A stretch of 64,000 bases of DNA, taken from contig JARRQJ010000028.1 of assembly GCA_037381915.1 (NCBI GenBank), positions 1 through 64,000 of the forward strand, given 5' to 3'. Under the pieces are notes generated by a model that did no database searches, was not told the DNA's origin, and saw nothing but the letters and a program-made list of their open reading frames with translations. Positions 15,512 through 25,037 of the stretch are shown here, one piece after another (the stretch's first letter is position 1; each line of letters starts with the position of its first letter). This DNA comes from JARRQJ01 sp037381915. GTDB taxonomy: Bacteria > Pseudomonadota > Gammaproteobacteria > DRLM01. Made by a program: the position numbers and the translations under genes.

Positions 15512-17449
15512 TCAAGAACGCTGCGGTTGTTCCAAAATCGATGGCGGCACTCCGGGACCATAGCGGCGCGGCGGCGTGACCAGCAAACCCACCTCCAACA
15601 GCAGGAAGAACAGGAAGCCGATGCGGGTCTCATCGATCAAGCTATCAATGACCCCGACCACCAGGAACGCGCTCAGCGAGGCGAACAGCGCTACCCCCAG
15701 GGCGTCGCGGTGCCACCCCCATTTCAAAGCGCGCGACACCGCGTATGTAACCAGCAGCAAGAAGATAATCAGCCCCACCCAGCCCTGCTCGAACCATACA
15801 TGTATGAACAAATCCTTCGCATGCCAGGCCAGATGACTGTCGGTGGAGAAAAACCAGTGCGACATGCCATCGCTGAAATCTCCGTTCACTACCAGTGAAC
15901 GACCCGAAGCGTCGGTCAGCGAGACATTGTCCACGTCGACCATCGTGCCGCGCCTGCCGTTGAACATCGACAATTTGACGGGGCGCGGAAACAAACTACC
16001 CGGCGGTCCGAATCCTTTGGTACTGACCGGGACTTTATAGTGGCCCCATTCGCCTGCAGGCGTGGTAACCCGCACGGTCATCCAATCGCAGCGATAGGAA
16101 TAGAGCAGCGCCTTCTCGCAGACGGGCACGGTCAACGCGGCCCGTGTGGACGTGCTGCGAAGATCCAGCGACAAGGAATATTTCCGGTCCGGCTTAACCT
16201 TGACCACCTGTTCGAAATAGAGCGTTTCGCCGCTCCCCAGGCGCAAAAATTCATTGCCGCCCTCCTTGCGAAAGCTATATGTAGCAGGCCGGGTCCTCGC
16301 GTGGGAATGCCGGAAATATGAAGCCGGAAACGAACCCAGACCTTCGCCCCAGGTAGACGCGCCGGTGCGTTTCAAGATATCCAGGGCATCCTCCCAGTGG
16401 TCGAAGCGGATGATAGAGTCCCGCCCGATGGTCGATAAGCGCTCCTCGTTGAATTTGCCGCTGACGATCGGCCACGCCACGATAAACGCCGCGCCGGCGA
16501 ACAACGCCACTGCGCCAATGCCGAGCAGGCGCCTTCTGCGGTAGCGCAGCATCATGTGGGCGAAGCCGAAGGCGGCGATCAGCGTCGCGAGGATGAACGC
16601 CATTTCCCCGCCACGGGCAAAGGTCACCATCACGCTGTACGCCCCCAGACTATAAAGCCCCACCGCCAGCAAAGTGGTCGCCAGCCGCCGCCGCTGCCAC
16701 GCCCACAGCAATACGAACGGCAGCGTCATGGACAGATAACATTCGATATAGGCGCCGCCGATATGCATCGCCGGGAAGGTCCCGGTGATGCGGTAATCGG
16801 TGGAAAAATTCAGCAAGCCCGAGAAGGTCACCCGCTCCCACAGTACGTACAGGATCTCCGCCGCCACCCCCAGAGTCATGCCCCAGGCGAGACGCCGCGC
16901 GGTGCGGTCCGGATCCTCCCACTGGCGTGCCAGCAGGGGCAGGAACGCCAAGGCGAAGAACAGCCCCTTGGCCGCCCGCAGGGCGTTATAGGGACTCAAA
17001 TAGTTGCTGAAGGCGTTGTCATCCAGCGGCGCCGGTGGCCATAGGCCGATGACCACCCCAATCGCGGCCGACACCGTGAATGCCGCCAGCAGGCCTCGTC
17101 CCATAGGGCGGAAATTGGTGAGCGGCCCGGGATCGATCCGCAAATAACACACCCCGAGCGTCACCAGCAGCAAGGTATCGAACTCTGACCAGAACATACG
17201 ACCGGAATAGGGCGCAAAATCCAGCAGCGGCAACAGGGCCGGGACCCATATCAGCCAGCTCCCCGGGCGCCCCCGCAGGACCAGGGCATAAACGGCCAGC
17301 GCGATAACCAGCCATAGCGGCTTGTACGGATCTGTTGCCGCTGCGATCAAGCCGATTAACAGTGCCAGCACTGCTGCAATGTGCAGCGCGGTGCTTCGGC
17401 CACGCGTTACCCGGGACGACATTGCCTGCTCCTGTGTCACGTTCGTCAT
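15512..17449 (-). CDS. O-antigen ligase/polymerase-like membrane protein with inserted beta-rich domain
   Basis: This 645-residue multi-pass inner-membrane protein begins with about ten hydrophobic segments. The ITGTFPAMHIGGAYIECYLSMTLP segment and the following helices are typical of Wzy_C/WaaL-type ligases and polymerases. From about residue 375 to 560 a large periplasmic segment is inserted. It reads like a jelly-roll carbohydrate-binding module (GETLYFEQVVKVKPDRKYSLSLDLRS-like opening, then VDVDNVSLTDASGRSLVVNGDFS). Three or so hydrophobic segments close the protein. Its start overlaps the VanZ gene's stop by 4 bases (ATGA), so the two are translationally coupled. The exact reaction, joining or polymerising glycan chains, is unknown. 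Confidence 0.75.
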   Translation of the reverse strand: MTNVTQEQAMSSRVTRGRSTALHIAAVLALLIGLIAAATDPYKPLWLVIALAVYALVLRGRPGSWLIWVPALLPLLDFAPYSGRMFWSEFDTLLLVTLGVCYLRIDPGPLTNFRPMGRGLLAAFTVSAAIGVVIGLWPPAPLDDNAFSNYLSPYNALRAAKGLFFALAFLPLLARQWEDPDRTARRLAWGMTLGVAAEILYVLWERVTFSGLLNFSTDYRITGTFPAMHIGGAYIECYLSMTLPFVLLWAWQRRRLATTLLAVGLYSLGAYSVMVTFARGGEMAFILATLIAAFGFAHMMLRYRRRRLLGIGAVALFAGAAFIVAWPIVSGKFNEERLSTIGRDSIIRFDHWEDALDILKRTGASTWGEGLGSFPASYFRHSHARTRPATYSFRKEGGNEFLRLGSGETLYFEQVVKVKPDRKYSLSLDLRSTSTRAALTVPVCEKALLYSYRCDWMTVRVTTPAGEWGHYKVPVSTKGFGPPGSLFPRPVKLSMFNGRRGTMVDVDNVSLTDASGRSLVVNGDFSDGMSHWFFSTDSHLAWHAKDLFIHVWFEQGWVGLIIFLLLVTYAVSRALKWGWHRDALGVALFASLSAFLVVGVIDSLIDETRIGFLFFLLLEVGLLVTPPRRYGPGVPPSILEQPQRS

Positions 17450-18840
17450 TTCCTCGCTTGCAGCTCCCGTAGCCGAACCGGCCTGGCCTCGGCGGCGATC
17501 ATGAAGAAGTACCGCGACAATAGATACCCCGACAGCGCCGCGGCCGCGGCAATCAGCACATTGGTCGGATCGGGATGCTCGCCGCTAATGAACAATTTGC
17601 CCGCCTCGACCACGAACGCGGTGACGGCGGCGGCCGCAACCGGCACGATTAAGCTCCGTCCGCCGGCACCTGTGTCCCCCCCGACCCAGCGCCACAACCA
17701 CACCGCCGCACCGAAAGGTGCATAGAGGCCGAACTGATAGATGACGCTCACAACGGCCACCGCCTCGGCGGTGTAGTAGTGATAATAAAATGGCAGAAAA
17801 TGCAGTTTGGTCAGCCGCCGCCCGGCCTCAGCCCACCCCAGCCAATGACTGGAGAACCAGCGATTCAAATCCAGCAAGGCGAATCCGTAGGGAACCGCCG
17901 CAATGACCATCATCGGCCGCAGATAGGGAAGCACCTTGTTGACGTAATACCAGGAGAAATTCCGGTAAAGGATCAGCCCCAGTACCACCCCGACACCGCG
18001 GGTCAGCACCGACATCCCCTGGCTAACCCCCGACGCCAAAAAGAACTGGCAGAGCTCGATGATCAAACCCAGCCCCAGACCGGCATACAGCGCGGTGCGC
18101 AACGTCCAACGACGGTCCTGCCTGAACAGCATGCCCAATAAGGCGCCGATGGGCATCACGGCCACAACCTCCGCGATGAGTTTGACCAGGCAGATAAACC
18201 CGCCGCCGCAGGCGGCCCACAGCCAACTGGCACGTCCATTAGCCAGCTTTGCGGCCAGCACTTGGCCTGATACGGTAAAATCATAGGGGAATAGACTCAA
18301 GGCGATGTACGCCAGGACATACAGTACGGCGGCCGATTGCACCGCCGCGGGACCACCGGCCATGATCTTCACGCCAAGAACGCTTAGACGCCGGCCCACC
18401 GACTCCCATAGCGCGACACCCAACACTGTTCCAATGATCTCGGCGATGATGTCGTTAAAGGACACCGTACGCGGCGCAAACCAGATCTGGGTGAATTCCA
18501 CCGCCACCGCCAGGGCCGCCCCGGCAACCACTACCAAGGCGATTCGGTTTATGCGACGAGCGCAGATTCCAGATCCATTCGACAGCCAAGCATCGGCGAA
18601 AAAGGAGACGGGGATATAGAGGACAATGTTGGCGATCCAGTCCGCACGGGAACCCACCCCCAGCCGCAAATAAGGAATATGTCGGAATAAGTCCCATGCC
18701 TCGACGAGTGTCTTATGCCTGATCTCGAACGGAAGAAGGCTGCCATACAAGATAAAACCTGTACACGCCAATGTGGCATAAAGGAATGCAACGCGTTTAA
18801 TAATCATATTGGGCGGTTTCTCGGAGTCATTCGGACTCAT
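17446..18840 (-). CDS. VanZ-family membrane protein
   Basis: This multi-pass membrane protein of unknown reaction has a VanZ-like N-terminal half. The segments SRADWIANIVLYIPVSFF and TVSFNDIIAEIIGTVLGVAL fit the VanZ pattern. A second half (about residues 170-460) repeats a related arrangement, with ELCQFFLASGVSQGMSVLTRGVGVVLG. VanZ-like proteins are often found next to exosortase and polysaccharide ligase genes. ATG 18840 has GGTGGAG upstream; an ATG eight codons earlier (18864) is the alternative. The miniature element copy C ends about 50 bases upstream and may contain or displace the promoter. It is coupled to the ligase gene downstream. Confidence 0.8.
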   Translation of the reverse strand: MSPNDSEKPPNMIIKRVAFLYATLACTGFILYGSLLPFEIRHKTLVEAWDLFRHIPYLRLGVGSRADWIANIVLYIPVSFFADAWLSNGSGICARRINRIALVVVAGAALAVAVEFTQIWFAPRTVSFNDIIAEIIGTVLGVALWESVGRRLSVLGVKIMAGGPAAVQSAAVLYVLAYIALSLFPYDFTVSGQVLAAKLANGRASWLWAACGGGFICLVKLIAEVVAVMPIGALLGMLFRQDRRWTLRTALYAGLGLGLIIELCQFFLASGVSQGMSVLTRGVGVVLGLILYRNFSWYYVNKVLPYLRPMMVIAAVPYGFALLDLNRWFSSHWLGWAEAGRRLTKLHFLPFYYHYYTAEAVAVVSVIYQFGLYAPFGAAVWLWRWVGGDTGAGGRSLIVPVAAAAVTAFVVEAGKLFISGEHPDPTNVLIAAAAALSGYLLSRYFFMIAAEARPVRLRELQARK

Positions 18841-18892
18841 TGAGATATTTCTCCACCTGCTCATTTTCTTGCAACGCTTTCATAATGGTTAG

Positions 18893-19121
18893 GGAACCTC
18901 TGATTTATTCATCCTCCCCTTCAAGGGGAGGGTTGGGGAGGGGATGGGGTTTTGAACGGCTACAATACATTCAAGCAGTTAATAACCCCACCCCCATCCT
19001 GTATCCTGCCCGGGGCGCACGAAAACAGCGTGCACCCGTTCGGCGGGAAAAAGGTCCACTGGACCATTTCCTTTTCCACCTCACCCCCTGAGGGGGAAGG
19101 GACGCATTAATCAGAGCTTAC
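18893..19121 (-). mobile_element. Miniature inverted-repeat element, copy C (229 bp)
   Basis: It is flanked by TTAG duplicates at 18889-18892 and 19122-19125. The left end reads GGAACCTCTGATTTATTC. The right end, read inward, reads GTAAGCTCTGATTAATGCG. The interior matches copies A and B. It sits directly upstream of the VanZ gene. Confidence 0.9.
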
Positions 19122-19125
19122 TTAG

Positions 19126-19755
19126 GCATTCCCGCGACATCTACGCACGAACCGTTCCTCTGAACATACTCTAGCGGCAATCGCTCTGAGATCGCGCAGA
19201 TAATGATCTCAAGATTGAGCTTAGCTTGCCTGAAAATAGTCGCGATAAAATCGCGTCAGCCTACAAAATCTCTTGGCTACGCACTGCCATGATAGCGTCA
19301 CAGCGAGGCGTAACACCGATTTCCGCAGCGACTCTGGCCAGACGTTGAGTTGCTAACGAGCTACACCACGGTATTCATCTCCGCAGAATGACCCATAGAC
19401 AAGAACTTCTGCCACATCTGCCCGTACCCCAGAAGATCAGCGCTCGGTTTATCTAGTCTCCATCACAGTCAGTGGCAACGAATCATGGGTAAAAACACTG
19501 GAAATCAAAGCGCCGAGTCAGCAGAGCAATTTATCGACCACCCCATGCGATGGCACGCTAGCGATGCACGCCATTTCAAGAGGGCCAATGCAATTGGTCT
19601 GCTTTCACACAGCCACCGCTCTAAGCGGAACCAATACACAAGGCACAATGGTGCGCCATTAACAAACCCGTATACATACAAGCCTAACGGGTTCTACCAG
19701 GAAATCGTTGGGGAAACGTCATACCCGCCGACGCGACCACAAACCTCGGCGATGT
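19126..19755. other. Non-coding stretch, nothing recognised
   Basis: About 630 bases between copy C and the GT39-like gene hold only short frames without domains or good ribosome binding sites. I saw no RNA structure of a known class. It may be decayed coding DNA. Confidence 0.4.
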
Positions 19756-21390
19756 TCATTTCTTCCGGCCATCGTCGTCGTCCTTCCGGCCCGAAAATAT
19801 TATCACGGTGACGCTTTGGAATTTTCTACTTTCCGATATAACGTGGGTCTTCCGGATCTCCCGCAGAGTCAGCGAATCCGGATCATGAAGCTCCGCAAGA
19901 CGTAACACCAGCCCCACCCTTTGGCTGTTCCGGGTCAGTCGTGCAACACGGCCCATATCCGCCGTTTCGATTTTTTGCGCGCTCGGCACGGGTACGGCGT
20001 CCGCTGCAGGCTGCGAATGGCTTGGTTCCGGCCAATCCGCGGGCACGCCCACCATCCGAAAAGCCGCACCTTGTCGATCTGCATAGTATTCGAGCGCCGG
20101 TGTAACCCAGGCCGGCACCAATAAAACCGGCTGACCCGGCTGCAGGGAACGCGAAAGATACGCGGCAATTTTGTCCCACGGTTCCTTGCTGAAATCCCGG
20201 AAATGCTCGTGCAACGAGATGCCGAGCAAGGCAAGCACGATCACCGCCCCGGCCACTTCCAAGTATGCGACCTGTATTCGGGAGATTGCATAACCTACTG
20301 CGATATACAACGGGATGTCGACGTAAATCAGCGTACGTTCAAGGAAGACGGGCATCGCCAGGAAACTCACCAGCAGTTCGGCCAGGATCGGAAGGAGGCC
20401 AACCGATACAAGCAGGATCGCGATGGAACGCCTACCATGCCGCCATAGCGAAGTAATCGCAAAGGCCGCCAGCGCACCGAAGACGATAACCGCAACGTTC
20501 CACTTCGACGGCCCCCCTACCAGGCGAGTGATGGTGTCCTCTATGACCCACCTATCCGGCACCTGTATCCAGAAGGACGATCTCACATGGCCCATGTGAC
20601 TGAGGAGGGGCGCGAGATACGGCAGAAAAAGCGCGAAGGCAATGGCGCTGGCGATCAACAGCCTGACCAGCGCTCGAGGGCAGCGGTTTGCATCTACAAT
20701 CCACCAATAAATAACGGGTAATGCGATGGCCAGCACAGCCAAGGCCCCCGTGTCGTGCGACCACATAATCAAAGCCATCCCGAGTGCAAACAGTCCAAGC
20801 ATCTGCGGGACTCGCCCTTTACTGGGAGAGGACTGGTCAGCCAGCCCACAAACCTGTGTCGGATGCAACATCAGCCACATCGCGCCGGTCATGGCGACTG
20901 CTACTCCGAACGCCAGCATGGCGTAGGCACGCGCCTCCTGCGCATACTGAACATGGACGGGAGACAAGGCGAACAGCGCCGCAGCGAGCAGCCCGCTTAC
21001 CCACCCGGAGCGGCGGGTGCCCAGCATTCTTCCCATCGCAAACACCAACGGTATGGTGGCGATGCCGAACAACGCCGAAAGCGATCTCAAGGCGGCCTCA
21101 CTATCGCCGAACAGGACCCGCCATCCCTTCAGCAGCGTGTAGTAGAGGGGAGGATTTGTCTCGAAACCGGGAAGAACCGTCCACAGGTACCAGGTGCTCT
21201 GACGGGAAGCCCATTCGCTGAAACCTTCATCGGTCCACAAGGGCAACCCGCCAATGTGATAGAAGCGGACCACGGCCCCGACGGCGATGACAAGCACCAA
21301 GGCAATTACCTCACGCGCGCTTGTATGGCTGAGCCCGTATCCCCGCTCGCCCGCGCTTGACACGGTCGCGGGATCGTCAGACATCCACAT
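19756..21390 (-). CDS. GT39-like (ArnT/PMT-type) membrane glycosyltransferase
   Basis: This 544-residue inner-membrane protein has about 11-12 hydrophobic segments and the first-loop acidic motif LPLWTDEGFSEWASRQ. This DE pair is the catalytic signature of GT39/GT-C enzymes that use polyprenyl-phosphate sugars. A later loop contains QYAQEARAYAMLA, also characteristic of the family. The C-terminal 130 residues are soluble. It probably transfers a sugar from the lipid-linked donor made by the upstream DPM1-like enzyme onto a glycan or lipid outside the membrane. Its start overlaps the upstream gene by 14 bases (ATG 21390, or 21384), so the pair is an operon. Confidence 0.82.
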   Translation of the reverse strand: MWMSDDPATVSSAGERGYGLSHTSAREVIALVLVIAVGAVVRFYHIGGLPLWTDEGFSEWASRQSTWYLWTVLPGFETNPPLYYTLLKGWRVLFGDSEAALRSLSALFGIATIPLVFAMGRMLGTRRSGWVSGLLAAALFALSPVHVQYAQEARAYAMLAFGVAVAMTGAMWLMLHPTQVCGLADQSSPSKGRVPQMLGLFALGMALIMWSHDTGALAVLAIALPVIYWWIVDANRCPRALVRLLIASAIAFALFLPYLAPLLSHMGHVRSSFWIQVPDRWVIEDTITRLVGGPSKWNVAVIVFGALAAFAITSLWRHGRRSIAILLVSVGLLPILAELLVSFLAMPVFLERTLIYVDIPLYIAVGYAISRIQVAYLEVAGAVIVLALLGISLHEHFRDFSKEPWDKIAAYLSRSLQPGQPVLLVPAWVTPALEYYADRQGAAFRMVGVPADWPEPSHSQPAADAVPVPSAQKIETADMGRVARLTRNSQRVGLVLRLAELHDPDSLTLREIRKTHVISESRKFQSVTVIIFSGRKDDDDGRKK

Positions 21391-22480
21391 GTTTGAAGGT
21401 CCAGTATGAATTCAGGAAATAGTTCACCAGGGTTGCCGGAACGATACCGGCTAACTGCGGGATCTGAGGAGGTAGTTGGGGAAATGCCCTCGATAACGCC
21501 GCAAAGGTAGAATAGCTCACGCCTAATGCGACCAGCGATATGGCATTGAACTTTAGCCCCTTAATGTATATCCGGTCTTTGGTCTTGCGCCAGCGGAATG
21601 TCCAGTAGTTGTTGAACATAAAGTTGGACACGATAGAGATCTCAATGGCGATCGGTGACGCCAGGAACTTGTTTATTCCCATGGCGAGAAGGAGAGTAAA
21701 AGACCCAAGATTCACGACCACGCCCATCGTGCCCACGATGGCGAACTTGATGAATGTGCGATAACTCCGAAAGCGTATCCACCAAGCATTCTCGACGAAT
21801 TCGATGATGTCAGACAAGCCGAGTTTGGACTCGCCCCGGGTTCGATCGATGAAATCGACTGGTATTTCGACGACCTTGGCGCCATCCGTAACGGCGGCAT
21901 GAAGCAGTGCCACCTGGAACGCATACCCTTGTACGCGCAACCGGGAGAGGTCAATATTGCGAAGGACTGAGGTGCGAATTGCGCGAAAGCCTGCCGTGCA
22001 GTCAAGCACGCGGTAGATCCCGGCCACATAGCGAGCAACAATATTTCCACCAAGGGAAATCAAGCGGCGAATAAATCCCCAGTTTTCGGGAATGCTGCCA
22101 CCCATTACATACCGGCTCCCGATGACGAAATCCGCACCCGCACTGATCTCCGCCATGAGTCGTGGGACATCCTCGGGTTTATGTGAAAAATCGGCATCCA
22201 TCTCAAAAACAACATCCGCTGACATCTGCTCGATAGCATAAGACATGCCCCGGATGTAGGCGGCACCCAGTCCCACCTTGCGACCTTCGATGAGATGCAA
22301 TTCCGAAAATCGTTGCTGCAACCTGCGAACCTCATCCGCCGTGTGATCCGGAGAATTATCGTCGACGACCAAGATATTCATGTCATGCGGCATCGACAAA
22401 AACTGGCCGTGAAGGGCTTCAATAAGCGGACCGATGTTCTCGCGCTCGTTGTAGGTCGGAATGATGATGAAGACTTTCAT
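21377..22480 (-). CDS. Polyprenyl-phosphate glycosyltransferase (DPM1-like GT2) fused to GtrA domain
   Basis: The 367-residue protein has an N-terminal GT2 domain (KVFIIIPTYNERENI, VVDDNSPDHTADEV, the metal site MDADFSHKPED, and ADFVIGSRYV). From about residue 237 a four-helix GtrA-like membrane domain follows (FIKFAIVGTMGVVVNLGSF to PATLVNYFLNSYWTF). It should transfer a sugar from a nucleotide donor to a polyprenyl phosphate and help flip or present it. ATG 22480 is chosen, with AGGGAA upstream; a TTG thirteen codons earlier adds an unconserved leader. It is coupled to the GT39-like enzyme downstream, the expected user of its product. Confidence 0.9.
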   Translation of the reverse strand: MKVFIIIPTYNERENIGPLIEALHGQFLSMPHDMNILVVDDNSPDHTADEVRRLQQRFSELHLIEGRKVGLGAAYIRGMSYAIEQMSADVVFEMDADFSHKPEDVPRLMAEISAGADFVIGSRYVMGGSIPENWGFIRRLISLGGNIVARYVAGIYRVLDCTAGFRAIRTSVLRNIDLSRLRVQGYAFQVALLHAAVTDGAKVVEIPVDFIDRTRGESKLGLSDIIEFVENAWWIRFRSYRTFIKFAIVGTMGVVVNLGSFTLLLAMGINKFLASPIAIEISIVSNFMFNNYWTFRWRKTKDRIYIKGLKFNAISLVALGVSYSTFAALSRAFPQLPPQIPQLAGIVPATLVNYFLNSYWTFKHVDV

Positions 22481-22519
22481 ATGTTCCCTGGGATTTTTAT
22501 TCGAAATATAAGGCCACAA

Positions 22520-23121
22520 TTAGAGAACCGCATGCAACACTATATTTTGGATATTTGCCCACTGAACAGGATCGACTTTAGAATACGGGATATTTCAGAA
22601 AGTCATTCGGCATCGGCCCGCCGTCCAGTGGCCTGGCTTATCGGTTGACCACGATTGCCGCTAACACCGCTTTGGCAAGGGCCGCTGTCAGTGTAACCTC
22701 CAGGCGCCTGGTGACTCCCTGTGCAATCCGTTGCGGGTCGAGAGGCGTGAGTTCCTAACCAGCAAGATGACGGCCTGCCTCGCTCGCACTCGACCTGCCA
22801 AGAGCACGCGTCCGGCAACACAGCGACATTGAACATCCTCTTCGACACACCGGAGAAAGCAAAGGCCATAGCCTGGAGTTTCAAGGAGCGGCCAATCCGG
22901 TTTCAGCGCAATCACCAACTAAAAAATCAAGCGGTTATTGGATTCCGGCTGTCATGCCCTGCTTGAAAGATATTCTCTGGAATAACCAACCTGGAAAGGA
23001 AAATCTGCAGGCCCCGTTCGGCCCCGAGACAACCGGCCCGGCTGTCGAAAAATTTTACAGATCGGCAAAACGCATGACCGCTAAGATTTTTAATCTATTG
23101 ATATACAATAAAAATACAATT
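22520..23121. other. Intergenic stretch between divergent genes
   Basis: Some 600 bases between the minus-strand DPM1-like gene and the PEP-CTERM gene contain no gene I can support. The promoter of the minus-strand operon must lie near its left end, but no clear match was found. The right part becomes AT-rich before the sigma-54 site. Confidence 0.45.
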
Positions 23122-23138
23122 TTGGCGCGCTGTATGCT
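23122..23138 (+). promoter_or_regulatory. Sigma-54-type (-24/-12) promoter of the PEP-CTERM gene
   Basis: The site reads TTGGCGCGCTGTATGCT, with GG at 23124-23125 and GC at 23136-23137 separated by exactly ten bases, close to the consensus TGGCAC-N5-TTGC. It implies a 5' leader of about 130 bases and control by an enhancer-binding activator. RpoN-dependent control of PEP-CTERM genes has been described for exosortase-A bacteria; here it is inferred. Confidence 0.65.
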
Positions 23139-23279
23139 TACAACAAAATGACGACACAATTTGGAGGAAGATGTTTGCTTCTTGAACACTTCTACCCACC
23201 CAAAGTCTCGGGCAATGGATGACAGGACAAGGTCTGCCCGGCAGGATCAGTAGTAGATTGAATAAAGGAGGTAATAATC

Positions 23280-24212
23280 ATGATCAAGCTTTCAACCATT
23301 GCAGCGGCCGCTGCGCTGTCACTGGGAGTGGCGGGGACGGCGAATGCAGTTCCGATGCTGAATATCGTCGATTCTAGCGGCGCACTGCAAACGACAACCT
23401 TTGACTCTAGCAACTCTAATATTGCCCTCAATCCGGAGGCAGAAGCAATTGGCGACCCGGGTGGTACCGACTACGCGAACGGCCCGACCGCTAATGCCAG
23501 TCCCGGGCCGGGCCTGCCGACGGCTACGGGTAATTGGCCTAATGCATCAAGCTTTGGGATGGATGCTGGCGGTGGCTTAGCTCCGGCTTATCCTACAGGA
23601 TGTACGGTGGGGGTTGATTGTGCTATGGGCATTTCCGGCTACGATGAAAGCTACCTCAAACTGGACACGCCCGGGAAGGTCACCTTCCAATTTATGGGCA
23701 GAGGCGACGCGAGTCTCACGGATTTGTTCCAGATGAGCTTTGATGGTGGTACCACATGGAACGATGTGTTTAACAACCATGGCAGCAACGGCACCTGCGG
23801 CGTAAACGGCACGACTCCGGACTGCCCTTTCGCTGGAAGCCAAGTCACGTATGACCTTCAAATAGGCGCGGGCCTCGACAGTAACGGTCTGATTGCGTTC
23901 CGATTCCTAAATACGTCAACGGGAGACGTAGCCACAAACGATGGATCGAATAATCCACCAGACAATTTCGCCCGTTACTTCACAGGCATAGATCCCTACC
24001 TGACAAGCAACAGGTACGACAATACCGGGAGGGCGGCCTATGTCGGGTTCACCGATCTACCATGCACGGCGGGAGGGGCTTGTGACCATGACTACGAGGA
24101 TCTTGTCGTTCGCGTAAGCACCGTACCCGAGCCAGGCACTATCTTCCTGCTCGGCGCCGGGCTGCTGGGCGTCGGTGTCGGTAGGCGCAAGATGGCTACT
24201 CGCATCGTCTGA
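23280..24212 (+). CDS. PEP-CTERM sorting-domain protein
   Basis: The 310-residue secreted protein has an N-terminal signal peptide (MIKLSTIAAAAALSLGVAG, cleavage after about Ala23) and a C-terminal PEP-CTERM tail. In the tail, VPEPGT begins at about residue 282, followed by the hydrophobic FLLGAGLLGVGVG and the basic RRK. This tail is the substrate for an exosortase, which cleaves near PEP and releases or anchors the protein outside the cell. The body is rich in Gly, Asn, Asp and Thr, with four Cys pairs or so, and has no recognised catalytic domain. An AAAGGAGG ribosome site precedes the ATG, a sigma-54-type promoter lies upstream, and a strong terminator follows, so it is transcribed alone. 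Confidence 0.93.
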   Translation: MIKLSTIAAAAALSLGVAGTANAVPMLNIVDSSGALQTTTFDSSNSNIALNPEAEAIGDPGGTDYANGPTANASPGPGLPTATGNWPNASSFGMDAGGGLAPAYPTGCTVGVDCAMGISGYDESYLKLDTPGKVTFQFMGRGDASLTDLFQMSFDGGTTWNDVFNNHGSNGTCGVNGTTPDCPFAGSQVTYDLQIGAGLDSNGLIAFRFLNTSTGDVATNDGSNNPPDNFARYFTGIDPYLTSNRYDNTGRAAYVGFTDLPCTAGGACDHDYEDLVVRVSTVPEPGTIFLLGAGLLGVGVGRRKMATRIV

Positions 24213-24249
24213 CAATGGTCGCTAAGTAGAGCCGTAAGAAGGCCTATGT

Positions 24250-24284
24250 AGAAGGGGCGGATTTCCGCCCCTTCTTTATTTTAT
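24250..24284 (+). terminator. Intrinsic terminator after the PEP-CTERM gene
   Basis: An 11-bp perfect stem (AGAAGGGGCGG and complement) with a short ATTT loop is followed by TTATTTTAT, 37 bases beyond the stop codon. Confidence 0.85.
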
Positions 24285-24718
24285 GAATTTGTGGGCAGTG
24301 CGCTCTGCCACGAACAATTATTGGACCGCCTCGAATGATCGGGACGGTTACAGGGCCGCAGTATTGGAAGAACTATAACCCTTTTCCCTGAAGTCCCCCG
24401 CTACTGAACAGCCGTTCGCATCGATCTTTGCCTGAGCGCGACGAATTCGGGCTGATTCAACCGCCGCCCCGCTTGAATATTTCCCTGTTTGACATCCATT
24501 TCCAGCCAATGCTTGCCTACGGTCCGACTGATGCCCCGCCGCACCAGCTCCGACCATCACGTAACGCTGCTACCGCCCAATGCGGGCGCCTTTCTCGCCA
24601 GCGGGGCTTAGCTCTCCAAATAATTCAGGCCATCTTGGTCGACCAATCAAAACAAGGTGTTCCAGCTCCCCCCGTCACCTGAATCGCACCTCAAATCAAT
24701 ATGATAATTTGGATATTT
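24285..24718. other. Non-coding stretch, nothing recognised
   Basis: An open frame of 84 codons on the plus strand (24428-24682) has no ribosome binding site, no domain and an atypical composition. I see nothing else between the terminator and the exporter promoter. Confidence 0.4.
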
Positions 24719-24748
24719 TTGCTTAAAAATCAACAAAGCAGGTATAAT
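24719..24748 (+). promoter_or_regulatory. Sigma-70 promoter of the polysaccharide exporter operon
   Basis: TTGCTT (-35) and a perfect TATAAT (-10, 24743-24748) are separated by 18 bases. The start point would be near 24755, giving a leader of about 280 bases before wzm. Confidence 0.6.
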
Positions 24749-24918
24749 TGCGCATCCCACCGATCCAGGAGATTAGGAGGCGATGTAGTCAGAAAGGACT
24801 GGTAAGGAATGCGAGAATTATTCGCGGTTTCTATTTTGCATTCCTATATATGTAATGGCTGGGACCGACTAGCCGATAGCATCAGGGTTGGGTGAAATTG
24901 TTATGTCTCACTGCGCGA

Positions 24919-24960
24919 AGCGGTAGTAACCCATTAATAGCATTATTATAGCGGTAGCTT
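24919..24960 (+). promoter_or_regulatory. Two ops-like (JUMPstart core) elements in the exporter leader
   Basis: AGCGGTAGTAAC (24919-24930) and TAGCGGTAGCTT (24949-24960) share GCGGTAG with the ops element GGCGGTAGCGT, where RfaH is recruited to RNA polymerase in enteric polysaccharide operons. They lie about 165-205 bases after the predicted start point and before the first gene, the expected place. Function is inferred from sequence and position. Confidence 0.45.
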
Positions 24961-25037
24961 TTCGTAGTCCGCAGTGGTGTCACGTGATCAGCGCCACACT
25001 ATGCGGATGAACTTAGAATCACTGACTGACTGGGTTA

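Noticed and set aside
24428..24682. 84-codon plus-strand frame after the PEP-CTERM terminator
   Set aside because: No start signals and no recognisable features.
24783..24788. ATG-TAG start-stop pair behind a good AGGAGG in the wzm leader
   Set aside because: Could be a minimal upstream reading frame, but a single occurrence near a purine run is easily chance.
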